A DNA stretch of 64,000 nt, from the NCBI GenBank assembly GCA_027405735.1, contig JAPEHQ010000018.1, positions 1,116,001 to 1,180,000 of the forward strand, written 5' to 3'. A program made the position numbers and the translations under genes. Shown in pieces: positions 12,676-23,954 of this stretch (its first letter is position 1; each line of letters begins with the position of its first letter). The DNA comes from Mucor racemosus (lineage: Eukaryota > Mucoromycota > Mucoromycetes > Mucorales > Mucoraceae). The notes beneath the pieces are model-generated. The model did no database searches. It had not been told where the DNA came from and saw only the letters and a list, made by a program, of their open reading frames with translations.

Positions 12676-15204
12676 TAATAATGAAAAATGAAAAAAGAAA
12701 TAGATAATTAAATTAAATTAAAATAAAATAAAGGAATTGTTCATGTATTATAGTGATTTTAAACAAAACAAAAAAAAAAATTATAGGAGAACACCCAAAT
12801 TTCTTTTTTCTCTTTTTTTTTTTTTTTTTTTTTCTTGTTATTTAAACAAATATGAATTGGACTGGAGGTCAAAGGTATAATAAATATGTATAAAACCTTA
12901 AAAAAAAGAAGAAAAAACTAAATATGCAAAGATAGAAATAAAAGTATCTCTCACAATAAAAACAACAACAGCAGCAACAAGTTGGATCTAAAGAAAAAAA
13001 CGTTATTATTAATGATGCACACTTCCACAAGTAGTAAGTTAATTTACAATTAATTTTAATTAAGCGCTTTTTCATATTTACAAATATTTAAGGGTCGTGC
13101 CATGATAGTTATAATCTAGGCGACAGGCAGCATGTTAAATCTGTTTATCAATTCTCTCTTTTTGATAATGTGAATGAATATAAACGGTTACAACAACAGC
13201 AACAGATTTCAAATAAACAAAAGAAATGACGTCTTTGATTTTCGGTTTATTGTTTCTAGGATTTACATGCTATTAAAGGCGAATAATCAATATTTTTGGC
13301 ATGGATATGACACTTCATATTATATATTTCAATGTTTATCGATAGCACATAAAATATAATATATTATTCGTATAAAATCTCATGCATCAAACCCGAATTG
13401 GTCAATGCCAACGCTTTTTTTCAGGTACACAGTTTCCTGAAAAAATGACAGCATTATGTTGTTTTTTTGGTCAATTTTTAGTATAAAATAAGTCTGTCAA
13501 AAATATAAATAGATGAACTGCGCACTTCCTTACATATCTATCTATCCAATAGCCTTTTATTTTACTAATAATCCTTTAAAAAAATCCTTTAAGTTGAAGC
13601 ATATTCTTGGGTCACACACATTATAAGCCCAGATAAAGCCGCTTCAAAGCCAAGACTAGAATTTATTTCTTAAAGTAGTTGACCTTGCATGTTAATAGAA
13701 ACAATAGAAACGCACAAATGCATTTGATATATCTAAAGTATGTACTCAATTTGAATGAAATCATTGAAATCAACGGAAAAACTACAATTTTGAAACGTGT
13801 TTTGCCGTCGATTTAGGGGCTTTTTGGAGCGCTCAAACACCTTTAACCATTTCTTCCATCCAGCACTTGCATCCCATATCATTTTTTCCCTTTTTCTCGA
13901 TCATTGAAAATTGACCAATTTTCCATCAATTTTGCCTTGCCATCATAAGGGAAAATAAACAAAAATTACTAGATCGGATTTTTCACTTCAAAAATGACAT
14001 ATTTTACTAAGATATATATTAGTACAAAATGACCGTATTTTTTTTTAGCTTTCTTCTAAAATTACGTAATCAAGTTATATATAATGAGTTTGGCGACTTT
14101 TGGGCGATAAACCGTTTTTGTGGTTTTTTAAAAATTTAAAATTATTTTGTAAGAAAAAATATTTCACAAATCACACCATCAGATACCCCATTGAATTTTG
14201 TATCTATAATAATTATAATGCATTGCTTAATTACTATTGCTGTTTTTGAGATTTAGGGGAAAAGAGTACAGAAATTTTTTAAAAATTGTCAAAATATACA
14301 AAACAGAATTTGAAAAAATGACCGGACTTTAAATTTATACTCCTTCACCATCAAGCAAAATAATGCTTCCATTACTGGAATAATAGTAATTTGTCCTTGA
14401 TAAATAGCCATTACAATGATGATATTTCCATAGAATAGTGAATTAAGTGTAGTAACGTTGCATTGTATATAAATAACAAAAAAATGACCAATGTTTCCAT
14501 TGTTATCGCCAATAAAAAGTCAGAAATTGAGATGATCAGACTTTGAAGTTGATGATATTGAGCCATCAATGTATTTAAACTTGATACAAAAAATACCACC
14601 AAATACCCAAAGTTTGAGTGAGCTTGCATGCCTTTTTTGTAGAGAAGTTGCATGACAAAAATGAAATGAATAAATTATTTTAATGCTCATAAACACTTGT
14701 ATTTTCTCGACGTTACCTTCTTCTTCTCTTCTCGTGAACTTTGTATTAATAGATAACAATAAGAGCCCTGGATAAAAGCTTGATTTATCCAAAAACTTAA
14801 CTTATTTTTACAAAAGCTGGAGCATTGCATTTTGTATGGAATCTTTTATACGGTATATTAATAAAACAGTTTCATTTCTAATTATGGATTCACTACCGAG
14901 ATTCAGGGTATTTCTGTCAATGGCAAGCAGTAGCATTTAGTACCGATAATTTTTAATGGAAGTATAAATATCATGAATATACACAAGTTCACATGAACAC
15001 AAGAGGTGGCGTTTTTGCAACATCAATAATTTTATAATTAGCGGGATAAGTTTATAGTCAGTCTGCTGCTTGCTGTTGTTGTTGATTCCCGGACCAAATT
15101 TCAAAATAAATATATAACACTAAATTTATTTCACTTTCTCTCTTTTTCTTCTTCTTCTTTGTTTTTATACTAAAGAGAGGCCTATAATTTTGATATAACA
15201 AAAA
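12676..15204. other. Intergenic between divergent Rho GEF and Hsp70-like genes
   Basis: About 2.5 kb. The first 400 bp hold poly-T and poly-A runs and CAACAACAGCAGCAAC repeats, likely Rho GEF promoter or 5' UTR. About 13.8-14.35 kb looks like old non-coding repeat sequence (GGGCGATAAACCGTTTTTG) with no second copy in the window. The last 150 bp before 15205 carry CTT/CT-rich sequence, typical of fungal core promoters. No protein motif was recognised on either strand. Confidence 0.5.
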
Positions 15205-17248
15205 ATGGCACAATCTAAACCATTCCTTATAAATGATTATCCAGTAATTATTGGTATTGATTTTGGTAAAGTATTTCTTGTATAAAAAAGTTTAGAGAAA
15301 TAAAAAAGAAAACTTTATTAATAAAAATAACGGAAAAAAAAAGGTACCACGTTTTCTGGTTGTTCATATGCCTTTATTCAAAATGATGAAGTTGTTGATG
15401 TCGTTAGATGGTAAAATTTAAAACAATAATTCACGTATATATTATATTAAATATTACTCTTACAGGCCCAAGCAAAATAACAATGTATATCCAAAGGTTC
15501 GTTAAGATACAACAACTATAAATAGATTTTTTTTTTTTTTTTGTATTCTAAAAAAAATATAGACACCTACACTTAATTTCTATCAAGGCAATACAAAAGA
15601 AATGACACAGTGGGGCAATGCTGCTCGTTTAGAAATGCAGCGTCCTACTGCTAGAAATTCAGTATTATTAAAACAATATAAACTCTACTTGGATGAAAAC
15701 ATTGCCAAGGATTTACCACCTCTTCCCAATGGTCTAACTATTGTTGAAGCAATTTCAGATTATCTTCGTGCTTTCCATGAACATGTAGTTACCGAATTAA
15801 GAAAGGGTTTTGCAAAGAATTACGGACAACATCAATTTAGATATGTAAGTGATAAATATCGTATGTTCATATATTTTTATACTTGTATTTATTCAATGCA
15901 TTATTCAAGTGTTTAACTGTACCTGCCATGTGGTCTGACAAGGCAAAGAGTACTATGCGTGAAGCTGCTATTATGGCTGGCCTTATTCAAGAAGATGATC
16001 ATCGTGATCGTTTGATGCTTATTTCCGAGCCTGAAGCAGCAGCACTTTATTGTGAGAAAAAGTGCGAACAATTCAACTTGAAGCATAACGATAGATTTAT
16101 GATTTGTGATGCTGGTGGAGGAACTGTAGATCTTATCGTTTTTGAAATTGATGAACGTAGTGGTCGTAAATTGCGTGAATGTACAAAGGGTCATGGTCAA
16201 TCCTGTGGTTCCGTTTTCCTTGATCGTCGTATGAGAAAGCTTTTGAAAAGAAAGTTTAGAGAATATCTCTCTTCAATCCCGGCCTCTGCTTTTGAAACCA
16301 TGATGGATAACTTTGTTGATTTGATTAAACCTCAATTTGATGGTGTGGAAGATCAATTTATTACTTTACCTGCTGCTATGAATTTAGCTTCTCTTAACAA
16401 TCCAGCCATTGGACTTGAAGATGGTATGCTTTGTTTGACAGCTGCTGAATTAAAGAAGGAAGTATTTGAGCCTGTTATTAAGGAAGTCATCAATTTGTGT
16501 GAAGAACAATTACAAAAGGCCCAAAGATTACAAGCCATTTTCTTGGTTGGTGGTTTTGGTTCTTCAAATTATCTTTTCGACAGAGTACAAGCAGAATTTG
16601 GATCACGCGTGGGCTTAGTTGCAGTTCCACCTCGTTGTGAGTTGGCTGTTGTTCGTGGTGCTGTTTACTTTGGTTTGAATCCTCGCGTTGTTACAACTCG
16701 TATTCCTAGATATTGGTATGGTATTGATACAACTACAACATTCGAAGAAGGTGTAGACCCTCCAAGTTATAAAATTATCAGAGCTGATGGTAGTGTTCGT
16801 TGTGATAATAAATTTTCTGTTTATGTTAGACGAGGACATCCTCTTGGTAAGCTTACCCATTGTTGATTTATTCAATTACTGCGAAATACTCATTCTTCGT
16901 TTTAGATATTGACAATTGTGTATCAAAAGACTTTTTTGCTTATTATCCCCATCACACAACATGTACTCTTTATTCTGCTGACACTGACGATCAACCTATA
17001 TATACAACAAGTCCTGGTGTACACAAGGTCGCTAACTTTACAATTCCCATGCCAGCATTGACAGGTGTCACTGAGGGTGAGAAGGTTGATTTAACAATTA
17101 AAATGTACTTCGGTGAGGTTGAATTGAAGGTCGAAGGTAAATATTAAATGTGTAAAATATGATTTCTTTGTAAAGCTAAGCTTTTCTTATTTTAGCTGTT
17201 ATTCGTGGCAAAACTTATGGTACAACTTGTACTTTTGATACTGATTAA
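15205..17248 (+). CDS. Hsp70-superfamily ATPase, HSPA12-like
   Basis: Seven exons: 15205-15265, 15344-15410, 15466-15496, 15563-15844, 15910-16846, 16906-17136 and 17196-17248, 553 aa. The actin-like ATPase fold shows phosphate loop 1 (IGIDFGTTFSG, residues 16-26), phosphate loop 2 (ICDAGGGTVDL, about 211-221) and the adenosine motif (LVGGFGSSNY, about 359-368). The length and the absence of a classical substrate-binding domain or an EEVD tail fit the HSPA12-type group, which is expanded in Mucoromycota and some Basidiomycota. The C-terminal part (TIPMPALTGVTEGEKVDLTI) is beta-rich. The function of these fungal proteins is not established; nucleotide-dependent chaperone or signalling roles are inference. 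Intron 1 ends in an A run directly at the acceptor. Confidence 0.88.
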
Positions 17249-17697
17249 TTTTAAAATAATAACAATAATAGTAAATTATACAATAATAAAATACCATGTC
17301 TTTTTTGTTACAATAACACCTTGTAATCATTGTCATATTACTATGTGTTCTTTACCCCTGAATTAGTAGCAAATGTATGATACCATCAATTCAATAAACT
17401 TGAAGGATGGTAGAATCTCCGCCTCAAGTCCTTTGTTGTTTACATCAATTGATTATGCGGAAGGCATTGTATTTGTCATAGATTAGGTCCTTTAGCAAAT
17501 ATGTCAGAATAATGATGTTTAATCAGAAGATTTGTTATAAATTTACGAAAAAGACTTGACATTTATCATTATTATCTTAAATACTGTATATTTCTACCTC
17601 ATTATCCTCATTCATATAAAATAAACCATGTTGTTGATAGATGTTTACTCAATTTCTCATCTAAAACACATATTCAAAACTTTATATTACAATTTAT
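17249..17697. other. 3' UTR and intergenic spacer
   Basis: Starts with an AATAATAACAATAATAG stretch and an AATAAAATACC sequence fit for polyadenylation of the Hsp70-like gene. It ends with ATATAAAATAAACC and CTTTATATTAC, plausible TATA-type elements for the next ORF. No coding signal. Confidence 0.45.
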
Positions 17698-17988
17698 ATG
17701 TTCCACAAGATATCTAAGCAATATTCGGCTACAAAATTCTTATTACTTGCTTTAGCCGCTACATCATTCGGCGCTTATGCTGCATCTATTGGTACAAGAG
17801 ACATTTTTGCTTCATTTCACGATGGAATGATTGTGGCATCCAGCGATGGTTTCTACGATGACACCAACAATAGACCTCGTGTTGTAGAAGCTCCAAACCT
17901 TCAGTTGCCTCCTCCTATCGTTTGTTCCAATAACTGTACCATAAGCAGCAACCCTTTTCCTGGCAAACATAAAAAGCATTCAAATTAA
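17698..17988 (+). CDS. Small protein of unknown function with a hydrophobic N-terminal segment
   Basis: A single-exon ORF of 96 aa. After a basic N-terminus (MFHKISKQYSATK) there is a hydrophobic stretch FLLLALAATSFGAYAA (residues 14-29), which could be a signal peptide, a mitochondrial presequence or one membrane helix. The rest is polar and ends in a basic tail (PGKHKKHSN), with two close cysteines (CSNNC). The third-position pattern resembles the neighbouring genes, and TATA-like sequence sits just upstream. No family was recognised. It is probably a real small gene, expressed independently of the flanking genes. Confidence 0.55.
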   Translation: MFHKISKQYSATKFLLLALAATSFGAYAASIGTRDIFASFHDGMIVASSDGFYDDTNNRPRVVEAPNLQLPPPIVCSNNCTISSNPFPGKHKKHSN

Positions 17989-18810
17989 ACATCTTGATTT
18001 CAATAAATTTAAACTTGCATGATAGCTACATAATTTTTCTTGCGTTTTATTTTTTAAAAAAAAGTTTGTTCTCCAGATACTATTTTCTTAAATTAAATAG
18101 TTTTTTTCTCATCATAAAACAGAGATTGAATTCGTGTCGAATATTTTAAACGTAATATGCAGTATAAGCATTCAATAATCATCATATTTTTTATTTTACA
18201 ATTACTCTATAAATGGTTCTTAGATATTGATTTGGACAAGTTGCATTAAGCAATTAAATATGGCGAAATGAAACACCGCTTTCAGCTAGTAAAATACATT
18301 CATAAGCGTGCAGGACGCAAAGTTGAATGCTTGCCCATGAATTAAAGAATTATACGATCTTAACATGTACTTGATTGGTGTTTACTCTTTAAAATATTCT
18401 GATTTATGTAAAAAATGGGATTTCCTGAAGGTTTATCTTTCTCCAATCATCGACATTTTGAAATGGATTCTGCAAATTACAAGTTTTACGATGGAAAAAT
18501 TCGTAATTTTATAAAGATTTAACTTCTTTAAAACATTCCAAAAATCAATTAGGTGAAGATTGAATTGCTAATTACATAATTGTCTGATCTCCAACTGAAT
18601 TTTCATTGTCGTTTCTGGACATTTCATCCAACACATGGACATCTTTCAATCCAAAACGTTGAAACGCCGCAGTGTTTCCGTATGATGACGTTGAAAGAGA
18701 CGCGTATGGACCTGTCGTTGCACCTCTACTTGATTAAAAAAAAAAAAGGATTAGCATATAAACCTTTCCCTTCTATTCATTAATCTCAACTTTTTTTTAT
18801 ATATATTATA
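17989..18810. other. Intergenic, proteasome gene promoter
   Basis: Mostly stop-dense AT-rich sequence. The last 40 bp before the alpha-4 ATG contain a TTTTTTTTATATATATTATA stretch as a TATA/initiator candidate. A 67-codon ORF at 18580-18783 shows no recognisable features. Confidence 0.45.
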
Positions 18811-19901
18811 ATGTCTGGATACGATCGTGCTTTAACAGTATTCTCCCCCGATGGTCATTTGTTTCAAGTAGAATATGCTTCAGAAGCTGTTAGAAAGGGT
18901 ACCTGTGCTGTATGTATTACCCTTTATCAATTCATTGACATACACATTGCGCAAGTATTAATTACTTTATTTTATTAGGTCGGTGTCCGTGGAAAGAACG
19001 TAGTTGTTCTCGGTGTTGAAAAGAAATCAGTATTAAAATTGCAAGATGCTAGAACTGTTCGTAAGATTTGTATGCTCGATGACCATATCTGTATGGCTTT
19101 TGCAGGTAAAAAAAAAAAGAGAAAAAGAGAGAGAGAGGGACGATTAGACAATGAGATCATTAGTGGGTTAAACAAATAAAATCAATAGGTTTAACTGCTG
19201 ATGCCCGTGTCTTGATCAACAAGGCTAGAACTGAATGCCAAAGTCATCGTTTGACCGTTGAAGATCCTGCATCAGTTGAATACATTACGCGCCATATTGC
19301 TCAAGTCCAACAAGTAAGAAGATTATAATTGCATAAATCAGAATTATAACTAAAACATGCTTTACCAAATAGAAATATACCCAAAGTGGTGGTGTTCGTC
19401 CTTTTGGTATTTCTACATTGATTGTGGGTTTCGATAACAAAGAACCTAAATTGTACATGACCGAACCATCCGGTATTTACACTGCTTGGAAGGTTAGTTA
19501 AATTTGCATGTCATATACGAAATCAATCATATACTAACAATCATTTTCCGAAATAGGCTAATTCAATCGGTAGAAGCTCCAAAACCGTTCGTGAATTTTT
19601 GGAAAAGAATTATAGCGAAGATATGGATGAGAAGAACACCATCAAATTGGCTATCAAATCTTTGTTAGAAGTTGTTCAAACAGGTGCTAAGAATATTGAA
19701 ATTGCAGTGATGACATCGGATAATACTGTCAAGGTAAATTGCTTATTTATCAACATGTAAATTGATTTAAACTAACTTGGTATTATGAAATAGCTCTTGG
19801 AACAGGAAGAGGTTGAAAGTGCTGTTGCAGAGATTGAAAAGGAAAAGGAGGAAGAGGCCGAAAAGAAGAAGAAGCCTGCAGTTGCATCAGGAAGCAATTA
19901 A
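18811..19901 (+). CDS. PRE6: 20S proteasome subunit alpha-4 (Pre6/PSMA7)
   Basis: Six exons: 18811-18909, 18979-19105, 19189-19313, 19373-19492, 19557-19733 and 19794-19901, 251 aa, the usual length. The alpha-subunit signature is at the N-terminus ([20 protein letters not shown]), followed by [35 protein letters not shown] and [20 protein letters not shown]. Alpha-4 is favoured over other alpha subunits by [13 protein letters not shown] and by the Lys-rich tail ([13 protein letters not shown]). It is a structural subunit of the outer ring of the 20S core and has no protease activity. All five introns are short (59-83 nt). Confidence 0.95.
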
Positions 19902-20403
19902 AGATGATTGATTTTCTCTAAATTGTTATCAATAAAAAATCATAATAGTTTATAAACATTTAATTTCGTTCAATAATGCATATACACCTTTTGCCAAAAT
20001 AATGTCGCAAGAAAAAAAAATTAAAATGTCGTATGTCTTTTAGAAAAGAGTGTCGCACATTCCAGGAAAAGAGTGTCGCATCTAACAAAAAAAATAATGT
20101 GCTTTTCAAAAAAAAAATATCGAGATACAACTAAGGGACAAAGTAGTGCAAGAGCACATTGTGAGATGTTCCTAGATGCCGTTATCCAATCCAAATCGAC
20201 GAAAACGGCAGGCATAGTTGATGACCTTGTCATTGGAATGGAGGCGTCAGTGAAGATAGGCACACACACAAAAACAAAGATTAACTAGAATGAAGCATTT
20301 ATTGGTATTGGTGATATTGTAAAAAGGGGTAGAACTATACTATGATAATGACAATGATTTACGAAAAAGAATAACAATTCTATTTTGAATCAATAGAATA
20401 AGA
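19902..20403. other. Spacer between convergent ends
   Basis: Holds AATAAAAAATC polyadenylation-type sequence for alpha-4, then two nearby copies of GAAAAGAGTGTCGCA (about 20043-20082). A 71-codon plus-strand ORF (20073-20288) has no recognised homology and is not called. Confidence 0.45.
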
Positions 20404-20532
20404 CTACAATTCCTTTATTACTTGACCTAATCGACTGACTGCTTTGATTGTATCCTTGGCATCCACAAGAGACCATCCTGATTGTTGTTGCTTCAAAACC
20501 ATAGTTACTTCTTCTTTTTCAAGCAGCATTTC
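20404..20532 (-). pseudogene. Orphan C-terminal exon of an unidentified gene
   Basis: After an acceptor (ACATCTTAG) the minus strand reads 42 codons to a TAG: EMLLEKEEVTMVLK, QQQSGWSLVDAK, DTIKAVSRLGQVIKEL. The composition and ordered codon use look coding, and the stop is followed by ordinary 3' sequence. Upstream exons should lie above 20533, but repeat sequence begins within about 30 bp and no matching exon was seen in the following 10 kb. Either the gene was truncated by the repeat island or a very large intron separates the exons. The product is not recognised. Confidence 0.45.
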
Positions 20533-20557
20533 CTAAGATGTCATCGTCGTACATATA

Positions 20558-22170
20558 TGTATAAAGATTTACAGTAATAAGCTCAAATTAAGTGGGTACA
20601 GCATCGTAAATCCTTGAAAAAGTTCTCAAGTATTATAAAATCTCTTATTTTTAAGACTCACAAGACTTATAACCGGAATATTAATTTTAAAAATTATTCT
20701 TGTCCAGATCATCAATTTTGACATTTTTAAAAAATTTTTTTCTGATTTTGCAAATCTAGAGTTAATTATACTACCAATTATAAAAATAAAAATATACACA
20801 TATGCAGAATTTAACGCTCTATTTGTTCAATAAAAAATAACAACTTTTTTTATTGCAAAATATTACATGAAAATCCTTTAATCAAAAAACCGTTTTTGGG
20901 CCAAAAATGCTAAGTTTCATTACTTAATATTTAATATTAAGTTTTTATAAAATGTGTATTAGTTGTGGCTACAATTTTCTCTCACAATGTAGTATATTTA
21001 AACGTTAATTTTGGTATCAAAATTTGATTTTTCTGTTTTTTGATCAAAATCATGAGTGTTGGTAAGGACAAAATGAGCCCCGAAAATGTCCGCTAAAAAG
21101 TCTGAGTTTTCAGACAATACATGGTTAAATATAATAAAATTAAAAAAAAAACGCATTTTTATGTAAAGCTTAGATATATACCATAGTATAAGAGACTTGG
21201 CCGTTCGATCTTGCTATGCTCAATTATGGCGTTGTCCTACGGGCTCGCTTTTGCAATTTGCTAATGAATGTATGATATGACAGACAGTTTTTCTGGTAGA
21301 AAATGCATGTTTCTATAATAACAGATATTGCCTATTTTGTTTAATGTATGGTTCATGCGCTGCAATGCTGCTTTTATATTGGCTGAAATGTGCAATTTAG
21401 CAGGGTTTCAATTGCGCTAAATAATGTAAACCTTGAAAACCTTTTCTACGTGCGTTGTTTCTCTCTTTTTGTTTTGATATTCCAAGGATATTTTTACCAT
21501 TTGATAGGGCATATCAGACTATCAAGCTGGTATTCTTTTCTTTAACATAATACGCATGTTAACATAAGGGATTAATGTTTTTAATATAGATAACAGTCTA
21601 TATTACAGACTGACTTTTTCATTAAACCGCATTCTAAGATTAAATATCATTATTTACTACTGTATTGTTAGACGTATTATTTCTTGATTACCAGATCAAA
21701 TTGAAGGATGAAGGCAATAATGATATTTATATCTATTCAATAAAATGCTAAAACTGGCTACAAAACCACGAGATTTTCCAGAAAAGTAATGAAATTTTAA
21801 ATGATATAAAATCACAAAAAAACAATAATCTAATGTCTTGCCTAATAACCATAGTCTTGATCGTAGGTATACTTGAAAACAAATTTTTTACAGTTGACAA
21901 TCGTAAACTAAAATAGTACGTTTAAAGAAGGTTAATTTGGTTAAACTTTATGAGTGATAAAGTAACATTTATAATCTTAGGTTTGTCTTGCGGCATAAAT
22001 TTAAGCAGTAAGTGCTATTTAAGCTTATGGCCGAGCAAAAACCATTCTTGCTGTAAATATTATAGCTATAAGCACATCTACAAAAAATGATGATAATTGT
22101 AAATATATTGGTTCTTGCATGTATTGCTCTACATCAACAACGCATTGATTTGTATTACTGTCTATTATAA
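20558..22170 (+). repeat. Composite repeat copy 2 (beta-gamma2)
   Basis: Core beta (about 20566-21180) is nearly the same as at 25262. It then continues into right arm gamma2, recognisable by ATAAGAGACTTGGCCGTTCG and TATGACAGACAG, shared with copies 3 (25885) and 5 (47895). It lacks the dynein-carrying left arm. Confidence 0.85.
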
Positions 22171-22588
22171 TCTATACTACTAATAAAAGCAAATGTAATT
22201 TAAATCCCCCATTATTCCAGTAAAAAATACAATGGAATTTTAAGAACGGCACGATGCTCATGTACAAACCAATTTGTGCCCATAATACGATCAGCTCATT
22301 ATGCTCATGGTCAGATTTCTCATTATGCACAAATAGGGATAATGATATGCTTATGGGCAACTATATTATTATGCATACATGGGATTAATGTCATGCACAT
22401 GGACAGAATTTATAATTTTGCACATACAGGCTTAGCATTATGCTCGTGTGCAGCTTATTTTGTTGTGCCCATGTGCATCTTGTTATCCTTTTAACCATTA
22501 TTCAGTGGGCGCAACAACACATCAGGCCATAGTGTGCAGCCCACCTGGGCACAACAAAATCATCTTGTGCAGCGCAGGTCGGCCGTAG
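22171..22588 (+). mobile_element. Helitron-like non-autonomous segment, copy A
   Basis: Begins TCTATACTACTAATAAAAGC, the form of many Helitron 5' ends, preceded by A and followed by T as expected for insertion between A and T. Near the 3' end is a short hairpin CTTGTGCAGCGCAGG, then TCGGCCGTAG. The canonical end is CTRR; here it is GTAG. The interior repeats ATTATGCTCAT-like words. A second copy is at 27270-27590. No Rep-helicase is encoded. The flanks are also shared between copies, so the boundaries are provisional. Confidence 0.4.
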
Positions 22589-22952
22589 TGATTTTATATA
22601 TAAATCTTTTAAATTTGTGATTTTATGAACTTCTTTGAATCCGGTTGTAGCATCTTATACTTTTCAAGTTAAATCCGTTATTAAGCTAATAATGTTGTAG
22701 GTTGTATTTATGCTTTATTTAAAATAAGCCTTTGAATAATTAATAGCAATACAGTCGAACCTTAATTTTTGTATGAAATTTCGATACCTGCATCTTATAG
22801 CTGCTTGGAATATTTAAATAACCGCGTCCGGGCTGTCCGGTAATTTTTTCTAGAAATTTAAAGCCTGGAAATATTATTAGATGGCCGCTTCCGGAGATTG
22901 TTAGGCTTTTTTTGGAAGAGTGACCATTGGCAAAAATATGAATGGTATACTA
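22589..22952. other. Spacer with a possible pogo-type transposon remnant
   Basis: Around 22750-22905 the sequence TACAGTCGAACCTTAATTTT followed by CCGCGTCCGGGCTGTCCGG and CCGCTTCCGGAG resembles terminal and subterminal sequence of pogo/Fot1-type DNA transposons. No transposase ORF is present and no matching inverted end was found. Confidence 0.3.
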
Positions 22953-23472
22953 TGTTGTATGCCACCAAGTACTACTGTACCATATGTTATTACCTTCTAC
23001 AGTATCAATACATCTTACAATCTATTGACTACGACATGTATTGAAGTGCAAGTCTTGATATCCGATATAAGAAACTCCTAGCGTACTAAGTTTAATCCAG
23101 TAATTACAAGAACGCTTGGACCTCAATTATGACACCATATTATTTCATCCCAGTGGTTAATCAATCAAGTAGCTATCAAATCAACATCCAAGCACATTTA
23201 GTTGCGCAGCATCGAAACAAGACAACTCGCAAGCTCTGCAAGAACGGTTAAATTATGATTGATCCATTTCAATCCATAGATTACTATCAAACAGATCTAA
23301 TGGTTCAATAGTGCCTTAAATTATATCTCAGGATCTCAATTTCAAATCAATATAAAAGGCCATACTTTTATATCTAAATAAACGATATCTTGTTTTTATT
23401 ATACAGTTGAAGAACTGATTGATTATTACTCATTCTCTTTTAACTGTATTCTTTTTTAAGTGTTATTCATCA
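22953..23472 (+). mobile_element. LTR-like sequence, copy A
   Basis: Begins TGTTGTATGCC and contains a TATAAAAGGCC box at 23351 and a downstream AAATAAACG signal, the promoter and poly(A) arrangement of an LTR. The 3' boundary (TTCATCA) is a guess. The same sequence at 48312-48824 has different 5' flanking sequence, which supports the left end. No target duplication was found. Confidence 0.5.
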
Positions 23473-23782
23473 AACCTAAAAATATATGACAAGGCTAAAC
23501 CTTTTGCAATTCTGCGGATCAGCGCTAGAAGTACTTGCCATTGCCACGGGAGGTCATTTGAATTCATATTCATTGAGAAGAATTGATGGGCTTGCTGATC
23601 TTAGTAGGTGTACGTAGCAGGTAACCAACTTATTGCTCAAACTGGCTGAACGTACAATGAGCCATTGATGCTGGTAGTATTGGTGCCAAGCCGGGTTGTG
23701 CCAGCCAAATTAACTAGCATGCGTATCATATGCATTAATGAAAAAGGAAAAAAATTGCTAGACATATGCAAAACTTACTAAG

Positions 23783-23954
23783 AAAAAAAAGGAGGGTCAT
23801 ATTCGATGATGAGAAGCAAGGTCATCGGAGATTCTCTTTCTAAATTCATATCCTGATGCCAAAGGGCTTCCCCTTTGGCGGGTTTGAACTCACGAATACG
23901 TATGCCGCACTCAATCTGCAATCCATGCGCTACCCATTGAGCTAGACACCCTCC
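23783..23954 (-). mobile_element. tRNA-derived SINE-like unit, copy A
   Basis: On the minus strand a tRNA-like head carries an A box TAGCTCAATGGG (23933-23944) and a B box AGTTCAAACCC (23880-23890) at tRNA-like spacing. A tRNA-unrelated tail follows, ending in a T8 run, a pol III terminator. The acceptor stem start GGAGGGT has no 3' partner, so this is not a functional tRNA gene. A second copy lies at about 49138-49604. Confidence 0.55.

Noticed and set aside
20073..20288. 71-codon plus-strand ORF downstream of alpha-4
   Set aside because: No motif, starts in A-rich 3' sequence, and overlaps tandem GAAAAGAGTGTCGCA words. Not supported as a gene.
22276..22494. 72-codon ORF rich in H, M and Y
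   Set aside because: It lies inside the Helitron-like segment and reads its ATTATGCTCAT-type subrepeats. The frame is lost in the second copy.
23490..23620. Possible coding exon (SALEVLAIATGG) downstream of the LTR-like sequence, present in both block copies
   Set aside because: Two frames are equally open, no start or splice context is convincing, and no family was recognised.
23877..23954. Functional tRNA gene
   Set aside because: A and B boxes are present, but the acceptor stem has no 3' partner and the T arm has mismatches. Better explained as a tRNA-derived element.
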